Shown in pieces: positions 33,101 through 42,769 of a stretch of DNA of 64,000 bases. The DNA lies in the NCBI GenBank assembly GCA_047495785.1, contig JBLDXI010000019.1, positions 2,480,001-2,544,000 on the forward strand, given 5' to 3'. The notes under the pieces were generated by a model. That model saw only the letters and a list, made by a program, of their open reading frames with translations. It searched no databases and was not told the origin of the DNA. The first letter of the stretch is position 1. The number at the start of each line of letters is the position of its first letter. The position numbers and the translations under genes are program-made. The DNA comes from Lepidodermella squamata. Its lineage: Eukaryota > Gastrotricha.

Positions 33101-36100
33101 CTGTTAAATTTGCACTGATCGTTCTACACTGATTATTCTTTATGATTTATTCTTTCACGTTCGCGATTGAACAGTGGCGAAATGTCACAGTTGACACAAT
33201 CTTTTACCTTATAATAAATATATTTCCCCTAGGAGTCCCGCGCGGTCTATATCATGTTTATCTCTTGCTGTAAACTCGTTTCTATAGTCTATTTTTCTTG
33301 CGAAACATTTTATTTCGGCCAGCTGTATTGTATTGTTTGATTGGAAGCATCCAAAAATATATTTTATTCGCAACCAAGCTTCAACGATGGCAAAGAGGGA
33401 CTGCTGCGAATAATCGCCCGATTTATATTACTGCTTTTGAACTCAGCAAAAAAATCAATAGATTCCCCACGAAAAATCCGTTGCAAGTTATTTCTAGCAG
33501 CTGTGTGAGATTTGCTATCCCGTTACTTTAGCTTTAGCACCCGCCTAGCTTGAAAATAGAGAATAAAACAGCGTTTCCCTGAACAGAAATGGTGATGTTT
33601 ATGGGGGTTTACGCAAAATAAAATATGTCGTAATGAAAATATATTACGTTTTTCGTTTTGCATTGTATGAGGCTTTCTCGACTAGCGAATCATTCTACTC
33701 TGATTTCTAGGTAGCGCTGTTGTTTACACCTGCGCTGGAGGTTACGCCCTAATCGGCACGCCAATCGTCCTCTGCGCCGTGAACGGCCAATGGTCGACGC
33801 CGCCCAACTGCGTGCCGCAGCAAAACGCGCCGAACGCAAGAACCGGCATGGACATACCGCGCCGCATGTGCTCCGAACCGCCCGCCATTCTTCACGGCTA
33901 CCGGTCCAGTCAATCAATTGCCGACGCCTCGATAGGCTGGCAAACCGGCGACTCATTCGACATCGACTGCTTCCCGCCCTACGTGAGACTCGGCCGGGGC
34001 AAGGCGGTCTGCTCAGAGGCTGGGACTTGGTCAACCATGCCGCAATGCACCAGGGCGAATCCGATCCCAAGCCAGGCCTACGCGATGGCCCATCGCCCGA
34101 AATCAGCGCCTGTCAACCAGTTGGCCCACCACCGGTTTCGGCAGAAATTCGTCGAGCAGCAGCAGCATTTGGCTCAGCAGGTTAGGCAGGAATCTGCCTC
34201 AATGGGTTGCCAGCAACCACCTGCAGTCGACCATGCTGTTGCTGTGCTGAGGTCCGGCTCTGCGCATAACCCTGGAACAGCTTATCTGTACATTTGTGAG
34301 CCGCCGTATAAGTTGAGGGGTTCGCCTACGGTTATTTGTTCGTCGAATGGCCAATGGTCGGCGGTTCCGGTTTGCGAGGAGAGTGACGAGCCAGATTCGG
34401 AGGAGGAGAATAACGAGGAGATTACGCCGGATTATGAGACAACGCGGACTACGCCTACTCTTTGTAAGTTGATTTTAAGTTGCTGGTTGAAAAAAGTCCC
34501 ACCCCGGAAATTGAAGCTTCCTGGTCTATGGATTTATTTTTATTAAATCTCGATTTTAGGACTCGAAATGAGTAAGAAAACTGAAACAATTGTTATTTAG
34601 TCTAAAGTAGATTAGTTTTTCCTAAATCGTTTATTCGTAAGCAATCAGCAGGCCCGTAACTATAGTAAGGAGCAGAGATGAGAAGAAGGCAATTAGGAAA
34701 GCAATGATATCCATGAAATCGATGACCTTGATCTTCCAAGGTGTCACCTTGCGTTTCAAAAATTTCGGAGCCCTTTCACCATCCGCTAGGCGGCATGTCA
34801 CTAAGCAGTAGACAGTCGTACAAACGCCAATTGTGATTTCAGCCCCGAAATTGAATGCCAGCAGAATGGTTTCTGGAGTCTTTGGAATATGATCAGTTAC
34901 AACGCTTAGCAGGAAAGATAGTCATGGAAAAAGCTGGCCGGTCTGGCATTTCAGCTGGTATGAGGAAAACCGTGAGCTGCAGAACGTCGAGAAGAATCAT
35001 AGGTAGAAATAGGGATGAGATGTAGCAGTTTGCTCTTCGTCTGATGACGAAAAAGAATTGAACAGATCTGCTTTTGTTTCCAAACTTGAAGTATTTGTCC
35101 TCGAGTGCCCATGTATCTGTTGGGGAGAAGCCGTCGTCATCGGCAGCGTCATCCGTTAGCCCAGCGTCTTCTTCGACATACGCGAAATATGCATCATCGA
35201 TACTGATATCGTTTTTCTCGCGAGAATTGGCTCCTCCAATTGTGATGGAGCAAGTCTGAGTGTCGAAAGGGAACCTTTGAAAGGAAATAAACAAAGTTTC
35301 AGAAAATTTACGGACGAGGGACCAGAAAGTCTAAAAGGGAGACGAAGCCGAATCTCATGGGCAGAAAAATGTAGAATTATACTAATTGCTGCTAATGGCT
35401 GCTGCTGATGTATGACAGTATGATGCACGAAATCATTATAATGGCTGTTAGGTTTGACACCGGATGATGGAAAAGGAATAAAAAATCCGTTATCATCGTG
35501 GATTATTTCAAACTAAATAAACCATACGGAAACATGGCACTGGACCCCCTAACTTGGTGTTCACACTTGGCAGACCCAATGGAGAACTTACTTTCTCAAC
35601 TGCAACGAACAAACTGAATCGAACTGAGAGAAGATAGAGATAGCTGCTTCGCTGAATTCATTTACAACAGTGGCTCTTGTGTCAGGCGGCCTGTATCGGG
35701 TCATGGTCAGATTTCTGGTCTATAAATGAAGGCCCTAAAACTCACAATTCAAAAGGGTTGTTGATACCGACTCGATTGACGTGTTGCAGTCTTGGTGTCC
35801 AAATTTGATCCATTGTTCGATATTTGCACTGCTTCGGGGCTGTATGATTGGCGACACTGCTCGACGGCCACGTTGCGCAGGGCGGCATTGGCCACGTGAT
35901 GTAAAACTCGCCTTGCATTGAGAAAACTTGATCGACGTCGTTGATGCCGACAAACGCAAGCGGCTGAAACCTAATAGTCATCCCTACCGGCGAATCTTCG
36001 CCAATCGCTGGCCTTGCGTCGGGATTGCGTAGGTATGGGCATGTTGTTTGGAGATTCTTGCAAAACGCCTCAATCGGTGTTACTTCGTCCTTCTTAAACT

Positions 36101-39100
36101 CGGTCGGTGCTACCAGGCCCCCCGATGCGAAGTCTATATGACACCATAACATGAGAACTAGATACATCATTTCGAATGGCGAACCGTTCTTCGATACAAA
36201 ATTGTCATAACTGTAACTCGGCGGAAATTGAGTTCCCATGTCATTGCACCTATCCCTTTCGCTCTGTTTGCTAGCTCAGGCAAAGATTGACTGGGTCAGT
36301 AAACGAATGTTAAAAATGATAAACACGACTCGGATCTACTGCTCTCGCTGTCAAATATCGAAATTATCACTGCCGAGCAGTGACAACAAATGATGCAAAG
36401 ATATTACATCCATGAAATTCATGTTTCAGCCACCAACGTGTTGTCTGGGTTTACAATTCGCTCCTAGTACTACAGCATTGCGGATTTTTTATTACAAAAC
36501 ACGATAAACGATCTTTCAGCGCTTTAACCCTCTGTTTAGTGAAATAGAACAATAGAACATTATCCACTCGGGATTTTTGACAGTATTCCCCCGTGAATTT
36601 GAATTTCCGCTGAGAACATCCAAGTGTAAACTGCGCAGCTATCTCTGGCTTCCGTAACCAGCTCTGAAGATTTCAAATCAAACTTCGTTTTCTCTCGGAA
36701 ATTATTCATAGCCGAAGTTTGTTGTCTCGGAAATTAAAACCCCTCCGTCATTGCGCTAAAGATTGCATTCCCAGAAAAAATGTACTGAAAATGTGTCTTA
36801 CTTTTCACTAAAAACCTGGTCTCAGGCATGAACATGATACAAGTAAATATTTTCTCCATTTATTCGTAAGCAATCATTAAACCGGTGACGATACCACAAA
36901 ACAGTGCCGACAGGAAAGCAATAAGAAAAGCAATGATATCCAATACGTCGATTACCTTAAACTTCCCAGCAGTGACGCTGCGTTTGAGGAACTTCGAAGC
37001 ATTTTCTCCATGCAAATAGCGGCACGCGATGAGGCTGTAGATGGTCGTACTAACGCCGATCGCTATTTCAACTCCGAAGTTGACTTCTAGCAGAATGGTC
37101 TCCGGTGTTTTGGGGATATTTTCAGTTACAACGCTGAGTAAAACTGTTGCAGCTAGGAAAATCGTCATAGAGAAAGCCGGCCGATCCGGCATATCTGCCG
37201 GCAGTACAAACACGGCCAGCTGGAGAATGTTGAGAAGAATCATTGGCGCGAAGAGCGAGAATATGTAGCAGTTTGACTTCCGAGCGATGACGAAATCAAA
37301 GCGCACTGATCTGTAGGTGTTGCCAAACGTCACGTTTTTATCCACGAGTGCCCATGTGTCTGTTTCTGAGAAGCCGTCATCAACTCCGTCGTCAGCTAGC
37401 CCAGCGTCATCTAGCGGTGTAGCGAAATATGCCTGGATGAACAAAATATCGCTCTTCTCCCGGGAATCGGCCGCGCCAATTGTGACGGAGCATGTCTGAG
37501 TGTCGAACGGGAATCTTCAGAAATTTTACTTGAGGCAATGCTGGAATAATCATATTGACCTTACTTTCTCAATTTTAGCGAGCAGATCGAATCGAATTGA
37601 GAGACAACAGAGAGAGCTGCCCCGTCGGTGTAAGCACTGGCTTTAGCATCAGTTGGTCTGTTGGGGCCAAAAGAAGCATGAACTGGGAATATCTTACACC
37701 AGTTACATCATCTAACTTACAGCTGGAAAGGGTTGCTAACGCCGACTCTATTAACGTGTTGTAGACGGGGTGTCCACATTTCGTCTCTTACTCGGAACTT
37801 GCATTTGTATGGTGCTTTATGAATTGTTTCGTTGTCCAATGGCATCCGCCATAGCGCGCATGGTGGCATTGACCACGTCATGAAGAACTCACCTTGCATT
37901 GAAAATACCTGATCGACATCACTGAGGCCGACAAATGCATTTGGCTGAAACATGATTGCAATGCCGACTGAGTCGAGATTTTCGTCCTGAACTGGCCTTG
38001 CGGATGGGTTGCGAAGGTATGGACATGAGGCTTGCAAATTTTTGCAAAACGCCTCTCCTGGGGTGACAGCACCTTTAGCAAATTTAAGCGGTGCTACCAG
38101 GCCTCCAGACGTGAAGCCGAGATTCCACCACACTAGTAAAGCGACAAAAATCATTTTTTTGTAATTTCAAATGACTGCGTGGTGGCCATGCGTCGTGTCT
38201 GCAATATCGGAAATTAAATTTATTGAAATATTGCAAATTTCAGCTCTTGTTTGCTAATGCCTAGACGCCAAAAAATCACACTGATAAATGTTGATAGAAA
38301 GAAGGAGAGAGAAATCTCATAACTGTTTCTCGTTTGAGTTCTCTCTCCATCAGTTAGCTTGTTATTAGGCGAAGATTGGATGTTTTAGACAGCGAAACCA
38401 CGAAGATTTATTACTTTTTCATCATATTTCAACATTACACACAATTTTAGCGTCTAGTAGATCTCTTGTGGGGCTGCAGTTGATGCCACGTTGGAATGCA
38501 TTGAAAGCCTCGTCAAATCGGTCGATAACTTGTCCGCATCTTACAAAATATTGACCTTGCTACCTGCTAGAGTTTCCTATGAACCACATTCAAACAATAT
38601 ATTCTCTGCGCTAAACTGTGACGAGCTATTTTTAGCTAGCAACATGATTGCCGATTAAAATCCCGCCCCTCTTAAGCTGGCTTATCGTTACTGAATACCT
38701 TGGGTCCAGCATTGCAAAACAATGTGATGATAATGTACCAATTCAGGGATCAGTGACAGAGTTAGTCGGAAGTTAAAATTCCGAGAGTTATTGCAATGCC
38801 TGGCTCAATTTTTCCATTTGTTACCGAGCACCGAGAACCCAGTTGCAGTTAGTCAGCATCAAACACCAGCATCATACAAATGGTTGTATCGAGTAGAACA
38901 GAAATGAAAAGGGTGACGATGAATGCAATGATGTCCATGAAATCGATAAGTTTCAGCTTCCAAGTTGTAACTCGCTTTCCTATATATTTTGACTTGTTAT
39001 CTCCGTTCGTTAGGCGGCAAGTAACGAGACAATAAATCGTTACTCCAACACCAACGCCGATCTGAATGCCAAAACTAGCCTCTAATAGAATAGTTTGAGG

Positions 39101-41283
39101 AGTATTTGGAATATTCGCAGTTACAACTGATGTCAGGACAGATGCAGCGAGGAAAATTGTCATAGAAAACGCAGGTCTGTCGGGCATTTCAGGGGGCATG
39201 AAGAACACTGTAATTTGCAGAATGTTCAAAAGCAGCATCGGGACAAATATTGATGACCAGTAACTCTCCGATTTGCGCTCCATTGTGAATATAAAGCGAG
39301 CAATTTTTCCATGGCTGGCTATTTCAGCAGCTTTGTTAATCAATTTCCAGTTGTCAGTATCGGAGAAGCCGTCATCGACTCCCTCGTCAATTAACCCAAG
39401 TTCGTCGTTGATTGTAGCAAAACGAGCCTCCGAGAATACAATTTCATCTTTCTCGCGAGAGTCGGCTGGTCCGATATTTAATGAGCAAATTTGTTTGTCA
39501 AACGGAAATCTAGATGAAAGAAAACATGAAATATGAAGAGGGATCTTTCACTGGGCTAACTTTCTGAAATTCAAAGAGCAGCTGGTATCGAATTGAGATA
39601 GCACTGATAACGCGGCTGATCCTTGGGAAAACACCGTAATTCGGGTTTCGGAAGGCCTATTGAACAGGGCTTGTGCAACGTTACAAGCAAGGAAATCGAA
39701 CTTACAGTAGAAAAGGATTGGAAGACCCGATCCTATTCATGAGCTGAATACGCGGGCTCCAGATTTCGTCTCTAGCGCGGTATTTGCATTTCCACGGCGC
39801 AGCATCCCCAGTGACATTTTTGCCGGGACTGTGCGCAAATATGTTCCACGATGCGCAGTCTGGCATTTTCCACTCCATGTAGATTTCACCTTGCATAGAA
39901 AATTCTTGCTCCGCATCATTTAGTCCCGCGAAAGCGCTTGGCTGAAACCAAATTGAAATGTTCACCGCTTCGTCTTCGTTGCGAACCGGCTTAGCAGTTG
40001 GACTTCTTACATAAGGGCATGTTTTTTTGAGGTTATGACAATACTCGTCTGCCGGCGTCATTTGCCCAGCCTGAAACGTGAGTGGGGCTATGAGGTCGCC
40101 CGAAGCAGCCTTAAACGCCGAAATAATGAGGAAAAAAGCTGCAAGCTCCATTTTTCAATAAAAGAGATGCTAAACAGATTCGCTGCAGAGCATTGTTTGA
40201 CGTTAAGAGTTCTCAGGAAATTGAATCTCTGGGCACGTCATAGGTTCCATATCCCGTGTTTGTTATCGATTTCGGAATTAAGGCTATCTGTAAAAGTAAA
40301 AATTTATCTCACATTTATTGTCTTTTTCAGATTGCGGTCCACCCCCAACAATCGAGAACGGCAACGTCATGTCAGTCCCAGCTATCTCTGTAGTCGGCAG
40401 TATGGTAACCTACGAATGCCTACCTGCGTTCCAAATGCGAGGCCCTTACACCGTGACCTGCCTACAATCGGGTCGCTGGTCGAAGTCGCCTGAATGCACG
40501 CCGTTGATGATGAATTCTCAACGGAACAACCGAGCTTATTCCAACGTAATCCCAGCCAAACCAAGCGCTGTACAGCCTATCTCACCACCTCAGGGGCGTT
40601 CGGCTTCAATGCTGTTTGCCTCGAGGTTCGATACGCCCTCATCACTTCTCTTCTCCGCGTTTTCATCCCCATGTTACGGAGGACCTGAATGGCCTGCTAA
40701 GATTCTACCAGGTCAATTATCGACAAAACTAGCGACGAGGGAACTTCACATATTCAGAGATATCGTCTTCAATTGCACTGGGCTTGTTGTTGAATGGCGT
40801 TACATCTCTGTTTTGCCCATCAAAAGTGAACCTGTCATCGTTCACTTCGGAATATGGCGACTCGTCCAAGCTAGGGGGTTGAAGTATAAGTTGGTTGCCT
40901 CGACAAAGGTTACAATAGTCGGGTCAGTCAGACCTGAGGAAACTGTCTCTCTGAAGCTGCATGAAGCTGAATTTCTACACGTTGAACCCGGGGATGTGTT
41001 TGGATTGCATTACGATGATGGAGCTTCGTCTCAGCAGCCTGGGGCGATCCCTCTAGCCTACACATTCTCGCCAAGCCCGTTCACCCAGCCGCAATTATCG
41101 TCAACTCTGGCTTCCTTGGATGACCAAAATACAATCATGAGGAAACACCATCAGCAGCAAATGCTGAGTAGCGGTTCAAGACAATCAGATTCGAACCAGA
41201 TGGAAATTGTGGTGGATTTTGACAACTACGGCTTCCGATTCTTCCGGCTTCCTTTCGTTCGCGCTGTTGTTCACATGATTTGA
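21194..41283 (+). CDS. CCP-rich secreted protein D (16 CCP domains + C-terminal unnamed module)
   Basis: Exons: 21194-21665, 21788-21991, 22146-22421, 22472-22582, 22642-22731, 22780-23937, 24139-24378, 24432-24737, 24991-25833, 33711-34463 and 40331-41283. They sum to 5406 nt, 1801 residues, in frame throughout and almost all phase 1. The N-terminus has a signal peptide (core LSILLSIKCCLFLTW). Sixteen CCP domains follow, separated in places by Thr-rich mucin-like linkers. The last 200 residues are the unnamed module also seen in A and C (GIWRLV, then GDVFGLHY). One CCP domain is split across a 7.9-kb intron (25834-33710) containing other genes. The 5.9-kb intron 34464-40330 contains receptor genes R1-R3 on the opposite strand. 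An AATAAA lies at 41422-41427. The likely role is an extracellular scaffold or recognition protein; ligands are unknown. Confidence 0.85.
24000..24110. repeat. ATTAATCA-rich simple repeat in an intron of D
   Basis: The intron between the exons ending at 23937 and starting at 24139 is almost purely A/T with reiterated AATTAATCA units. Confidence 0.7.
26401..26409 (+). promoter_or_regulatory. TATA box (TATAAATAG) upstream of U1
   Basis: A perfect TATAAATAG is followed by a segment identical in the U2 upstream copy (29240-29248). It is probably the core promoter of the duplicated transcription unit. Confidence 0.5.
27129..27573. mobile_element. MITE inserted upstream of U1 (absent from the U2 copy)
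   Basis: The ends are inverted copies of TTACGAATTAT(T/A)AG. The interior repeats the motif GGGCAGAACCG. The homologous stretch upstream of U2 (about 30243-30275) reads straight through without it, so the U2 copy is a natural empty site. Confidence 0.65.
27656..28525 (+). CDS. Orphan intronless gene U1 (about 290 aa), nested in gene D intron
   Basis: A single open frame from ATG 27656 (or the internal ATG at 27710, which matches the start of U2) to 28525. The product is about 272-290 residues, charged, with no signal peptide, no membrane span and no domain I recognise. Segments conserved with U2 are CxGVGWIxDKL, FDRRFKAIKIL or PDRRFKAIKIL, DGSWQRPTLA, EDFIF-x-HCLP-x-IDPD, GLGSLPSDDDHVKV and ISARIKLL. 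The gene lacks introns, unlike its neighbours, which could reflect a retrocopy or a mobile origin. It lies in intron 9 of D in the same orientation. A TATA box is 1.25 kb upstream, so an unseen 5' exon is possible. Confidence 0.6.
   Translation: MPLISRIFSTDFVEFENLMDRRELGREAVRLLQGQEFNEVKFLDLPCYGVGWILDKLLKTVKISKSSHPDRRFKAIKILEEEKIITGWERHCQKAEEAFNSWKRDPRYRNMKIQMDDGSWQRPTLAMFYTIDPTSVSLENLKKEYVPNFEYLTAGPMKAINKFYHEQEDFIFRHCLPIIDPDYSGCYKMDGRWKYSNGIPINYLQALMKTASGIHLLQLSVIDQLQQNIIKALAARVYTCLHFDYISRKRGLGSLPSDDDHVKVILRLVIISARIKLLIRTYGRSSELY
28526..29205. other. Spacer between the U1 and U2 duplication units
   Basis: It contains the U1 3' flank (similar to the U2 3' flank near 33120-33185). From about 28995 to 29180 it contains a partial copy of the foldback element found whole at 55901-56173. 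Confidence 0.5.
29240..29248 (+). promoter_or_regulatory. TATA box (TATAAATAG) upstream of U2
   Basis: The same box and downstream context as at 26401-26409. In the U2 unit it lies almost 3 kb from the open frame because of inserted elements. Confidence 0.45.
29527..29976. mobile_element. MITE with 9-bp target duplication, upstream of U2
   Basis: TAATTTTAA flanks the element on both sides (29518-29526 and 29977-29985). The ends are inverted repeats built from GCTATTCGTACATA and TATGTACGCGAAAATT units, repeated at the right end. The corresponding site in the U1 unit (about 26675) is uninterrupted. No coding capacity. Confidence 0.7.
30452..30956. mobile_element. MITE with GAGGGGTTTTTTTTATTCGC ends
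   Basis: A terminal inverted repeat of about 24 nt at 30452-30475 and 30932-30956. The interior is AT-rich with ATTCGTAAAT-like palindromes and one perfect polymerase III B-box (GGTTCGACTCC near 30693) without a matching A-box. Confidence 0.6.
31504..31985. mobile_element. Palindrome-bounded element carrying telomere-like DNA
   Basis: The left end has several tandem copies of a roughly 32-nt unit containing the near-palindrome CATACATATTTATGTATG. The right end (31934-31985) carries the same units inverted. Between them lies a degenerate TTAGGG tract. No open frame of note. Confidence 0.55.
31668..31762 (+). repeat. Interstitial degenerate TTAGGG telomere-like tract
   Basis: Repeated GGGTTAGGGTTAGG and variants over roughly 95 nt. 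TTAGGG is the standard metazoan telomere repeat. The flanks are not chromosome-end-like, so this is an interstitial tract. Confidence 0.75.
32221..33069 (+). CDS. Orphan intronless gene U2 (282 aa), paralogue of U1
   Basis: A single open frame from ATG 32221. It is collinear with U1 over nearly the whole length, with a few indels (for example an extra RLVRRLAVV near residue 45). The strongest match is the C-terminal 50 residues (GLGSLPSDDDHVKV, ISARIKLL, TYGRSS). Upstream, the sequence equivalent to the U1 N-terminal extension (VPLISGISSDVLDLEL) is present but out of frame by one base, so U2 either starts at 32221 or has lost its original start. Its promoter-like flank is displaced by inserted transposons, so expression is doubtful although the frame is intact. 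Function unknown. Confidence 0.55.
   Translation: MNRDYICREAVLLLEGQDFKDVKLVDQPCHGVGWIIDKLFKTDRLVRRLAVVTSFDRRFKAIKILKEAKILAGWEGHCQQAEKSFKSWNNDPENRTKTFQMEDGSWQRPTLAAFYAIAFEVVDGDLPRNYNFTVAVPSLEYLTEGPMKPIKEFYLMQEDFIFTHCLPNIDPDSKDCCKIDGRWTYSDGNLIDYLQALMITARGINLLRPSIIDQLQKNIINALFARVYCLLEYEYIRHKGGLGSLPSDDDHVKVIVRLVIISARIKLLFQTYGRSSDCYKIT
33070..33710. other. End of intron 9 of gene D
   Basis: It contains the U2 3' flank and AT-rich sequence, ending in the acceptor TTTCTAG at 33704-33710. No further gene is seen. Confidence 0.5.
34631..36170 (-). pseudogene. Cys-loop receptor copy R1 with a frameshift in TM2
   Basis: Exons: 36170-35746, 35690-35592 and 35274-34631. Signal peptide MMYLVLMLWCHIDFASG (an upstream ATG at 36239 is less likely). 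The ligand-binding region and C-x13-C Cys-loop (split by an intron, ending FPFDTQTC) are intact, as are TM1, TM3 and TM4. In TM2, near 34905-34915, R1 is a net 14 nt shorter than R2, which shifts the frame and stops it at 34893. Downstream sequence still encodes TM3-TM4 in the other frame. Total exon length plus 14 nt equals the length of R2 (394 codons). It is either a recent pseudogene or an assembly error. It lies in intron 10 of gene D, on the opposite strand. Confidence 0.75.
36240..36859. other. Spacer between R1 and R2
   Basis: About 600 nt with no gene recognised, likely the 5' flank of R1 and 3' flank of R2. The stop codon of R2 is embedded in an AATAAA (36857-36862 on the complementary strand). 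Confidence 0.45.
36860..38154 (-). CDS. Cys-loop ligand-gated ion channel subunit R2
   Basis: Exons: 38154-37721, 37657-37565 and 37514-36860, 393 residues. Order: signal peptide (MIFVALLVWWNLGFTSGG), N-terminal Cys pair (CKNLQASC), WxMPPC stretch, MWTPRLQHVNR (the W-x-P...L-x-N element of Cys-loop receptors), then the Cys-loop CSLKLRKFPFDTQTC with exactly 13 residues between cysteines. Four membrane segments follow; TM2 is RPAFSMTIFLAATVLLSVV. Pore landmarks: acid at -1', Leu at 9', Glu at 20'; a cation channel is predicted from these. TM3-TM4 loop about 20-25 residues. The loop-B Trp position is Ala and there is no vicinal Cys pair, so it is not a classical acetylcholine-binding alpha subunit. 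It lies in intron 10 of D. Confidence 0.85.
38155..38848. other. Spacer between R2 and R3
   Basis: About 700 nt without recognised coding sequence; the presumed promoter region of R2. Confidence 0.45.
38849..40151 (-). CDS. Cys-loop ligand-gated ion channel subunit R3
   Basis: Exons: 40151-39706, 39656-39561 and 39509-38849, 400 residues. Signal peptide MELAAFFLIISAFKAASG. The extracellular domain has CHNLKKTCPY, EWKMPDCASW and IWSPRIQLMNR. The Cys-loop CSLNFRKFPFDKQIC is interrupted by a 51-nt intron after the Lys codon AA. TM1 begins near SYWSSIFVP, TM2 is RPAFSMTIFLAASVLTSVV, TM3 contains GIQIGVGVGVTIYCLV and TM4 contains FMDIIAFIVTLFISVLL. After TM4 only a few residues remain. It closely resembles R5-R7. 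Intact, with all splice sites GT-AG. It lies in intron 10 of gene D with R1 and R2, just upstream of the last D exon on the other strand. Confidence 0.87.
40650..41283 (+). other. Unnamed beta-rich module (V-W-R motif), copy in protein D
   Basis: The C-terminal part of D after the last CCP: an N-terminal Cys, C-T-G-L-V-V-E-W, F-G-I-W-R-L-V, Y-K-L-V-A and EPGDVFGLHYDD, ending in a Phe/Arg-rich strand. Order and spacing match the C-terminus of A. A Gln/Ser-rich insertion (about 41120-41200) interrupts it relative to A. Confidence 0.6.
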
Positions 41284-41504
41284 TGATCGATATCTTATTT
41301 CAGTTATAATGTTTATTTGTGCAATCATTGTGTATACATGCGAGTCATCAATTTGATTGCGTTTTACTTTATGCAATATTTATACAGTGATTTATCATTT
41401 TCTCGTGCGCCGCAATTCAGCAATAAAACTTCAGAAGTTTGGTTCTCAGAGTTTTGCATTAAAATGTCCATCTGTAGCATAAAACTTCGGCATTTATTCA
41501 GCAG
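41284..41504. other. Convergent 3' ends of gene D (+) and R4 (-)
   Basis: Gene D stops at 41283 and R4 stops at 41505 on the other strand. AATAAA for D is at 41422-41427; AATAAA for R4 (complement of 41493-41498) lies a few bases after its stop. The two 3' UTRs therefore probably overlap. Confidence 0.6.
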
Positions 41505-42379
41505 TCATCCTCCATCAAAGACTATCATTAGAACTGTGATTATATCAAGGAGAAGCGAAAGAAGGAATGAAATCAAGAAGGCAATGAGGTCCATGAAATC
41601 AATTATTTTAAGATTCCAACGAGTAACTCGTTCTTCGGTGTATTTAGACTTGTTATCCCCGTTAGCTAAACGCGATGTGATGAGGCAGTAGACGGTTATG
41701 CCCACTCCAATCCCGATTTGTACCCCAAAATTTGCCTCTAATAGAATTAATTCAGGCGTATCAGGGATGCTTTCTGTTACGACGGTGGTTAACACTGAAG
41801 CAGCTAGAAAAATTGTAATCGAGAAAGCTGATCTGTCAGGCATTTCTGCCGGCATAAAATAAATGGAGAGTTGCAGGACGTTCAGAAGAATCATAGGGGC
41901 GAATATGCCAGCCACATAACTCTCCGCTCGCCGTTGTAGAATAAACGTAAATCGAGCAGATGTGCCTTTGTTGCCAACCTGGGCAATCTTCGAAACTAGT
42001 CGCCAGTTATCGGTTGGGGAGAACCCATCATCAACACCATCGTCCGTCAAATCGAGGTCGTCAACTTGTGAGGCGAATTTGACCCTTGTGAAGTTCAGGT
42101 GGGCTTTGGCACGCGAAATCGCTGCCCCGATCACTAAAGAGCAAACCTGCGTGTCAAAGGGGAATCTTGACAAATTGAAGGTTTTCCGTTGAGTAGTCAT
42201 GTAACCTAAATTTTGCCTACTTTCTGAATGTCAGTTGGCAGCTGGAATCGAACTGAGATACTAAGGACAACGTGGCAGTTCCCATACAATCAACGGTCAC
42301 TCTTGCTTCTGGTGGTCTGAAACATTGAATGTTAAATGTTAAACAGCGCAGTCTTTATATGCTCATTGGATGAACTATA

Positions 42380-42618
42380 GGTCTGCGCACAAACTCGTAT
42401 GAAAAAGTGTGTATGTGATTTGTAATAATTTTTTTGTCGTATGGCGAAAAAAATCGCATACAGACCCGTTCACAAAGTGATTTCTTTTCTTCCTGTATGT
42501 GATTTTTTTTCTGGCCGAAGAGGCCGCTGAAAAAAATGAACAACTTCGATGGGGCTCGAACCCCGTCCGCCCGTTGAACAGGCCGGTCAATAGCAACTGC
42601 ACTATGTTGCCATCGCTA
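42380..42618 (-). mobile_element. tRNA-derived SINE, copy 1, in R4 intron 1
   Basis: On the minus strand: a tRNA-like head with A-box TAGTGCAGTTG and B-box GGTTCGAGCCC, then TTTTTTTCAGCGGCCTC, CAGAAAAAAAATCACATAC and AAAGAAATCACTTTGTGAAC. The head is a tRNA pseudogene, not a functional tRNA. The body matches copy 2 on the other strand. Confidence 0.65.
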
Positions 42619-42769
42619 TAAAAAGCCTAATTATTGGTTGCTAATATCTATATAAAAGCTATCCGCGTTTTCTGGGTCAAGTGCGGGCATGAATCATTAA
42701 TCTTCGACTTGTTTGTTGACGCATTTATCAATGAATTTTTTGCGTTAAAGCCTAATTTATAGGTCACGC

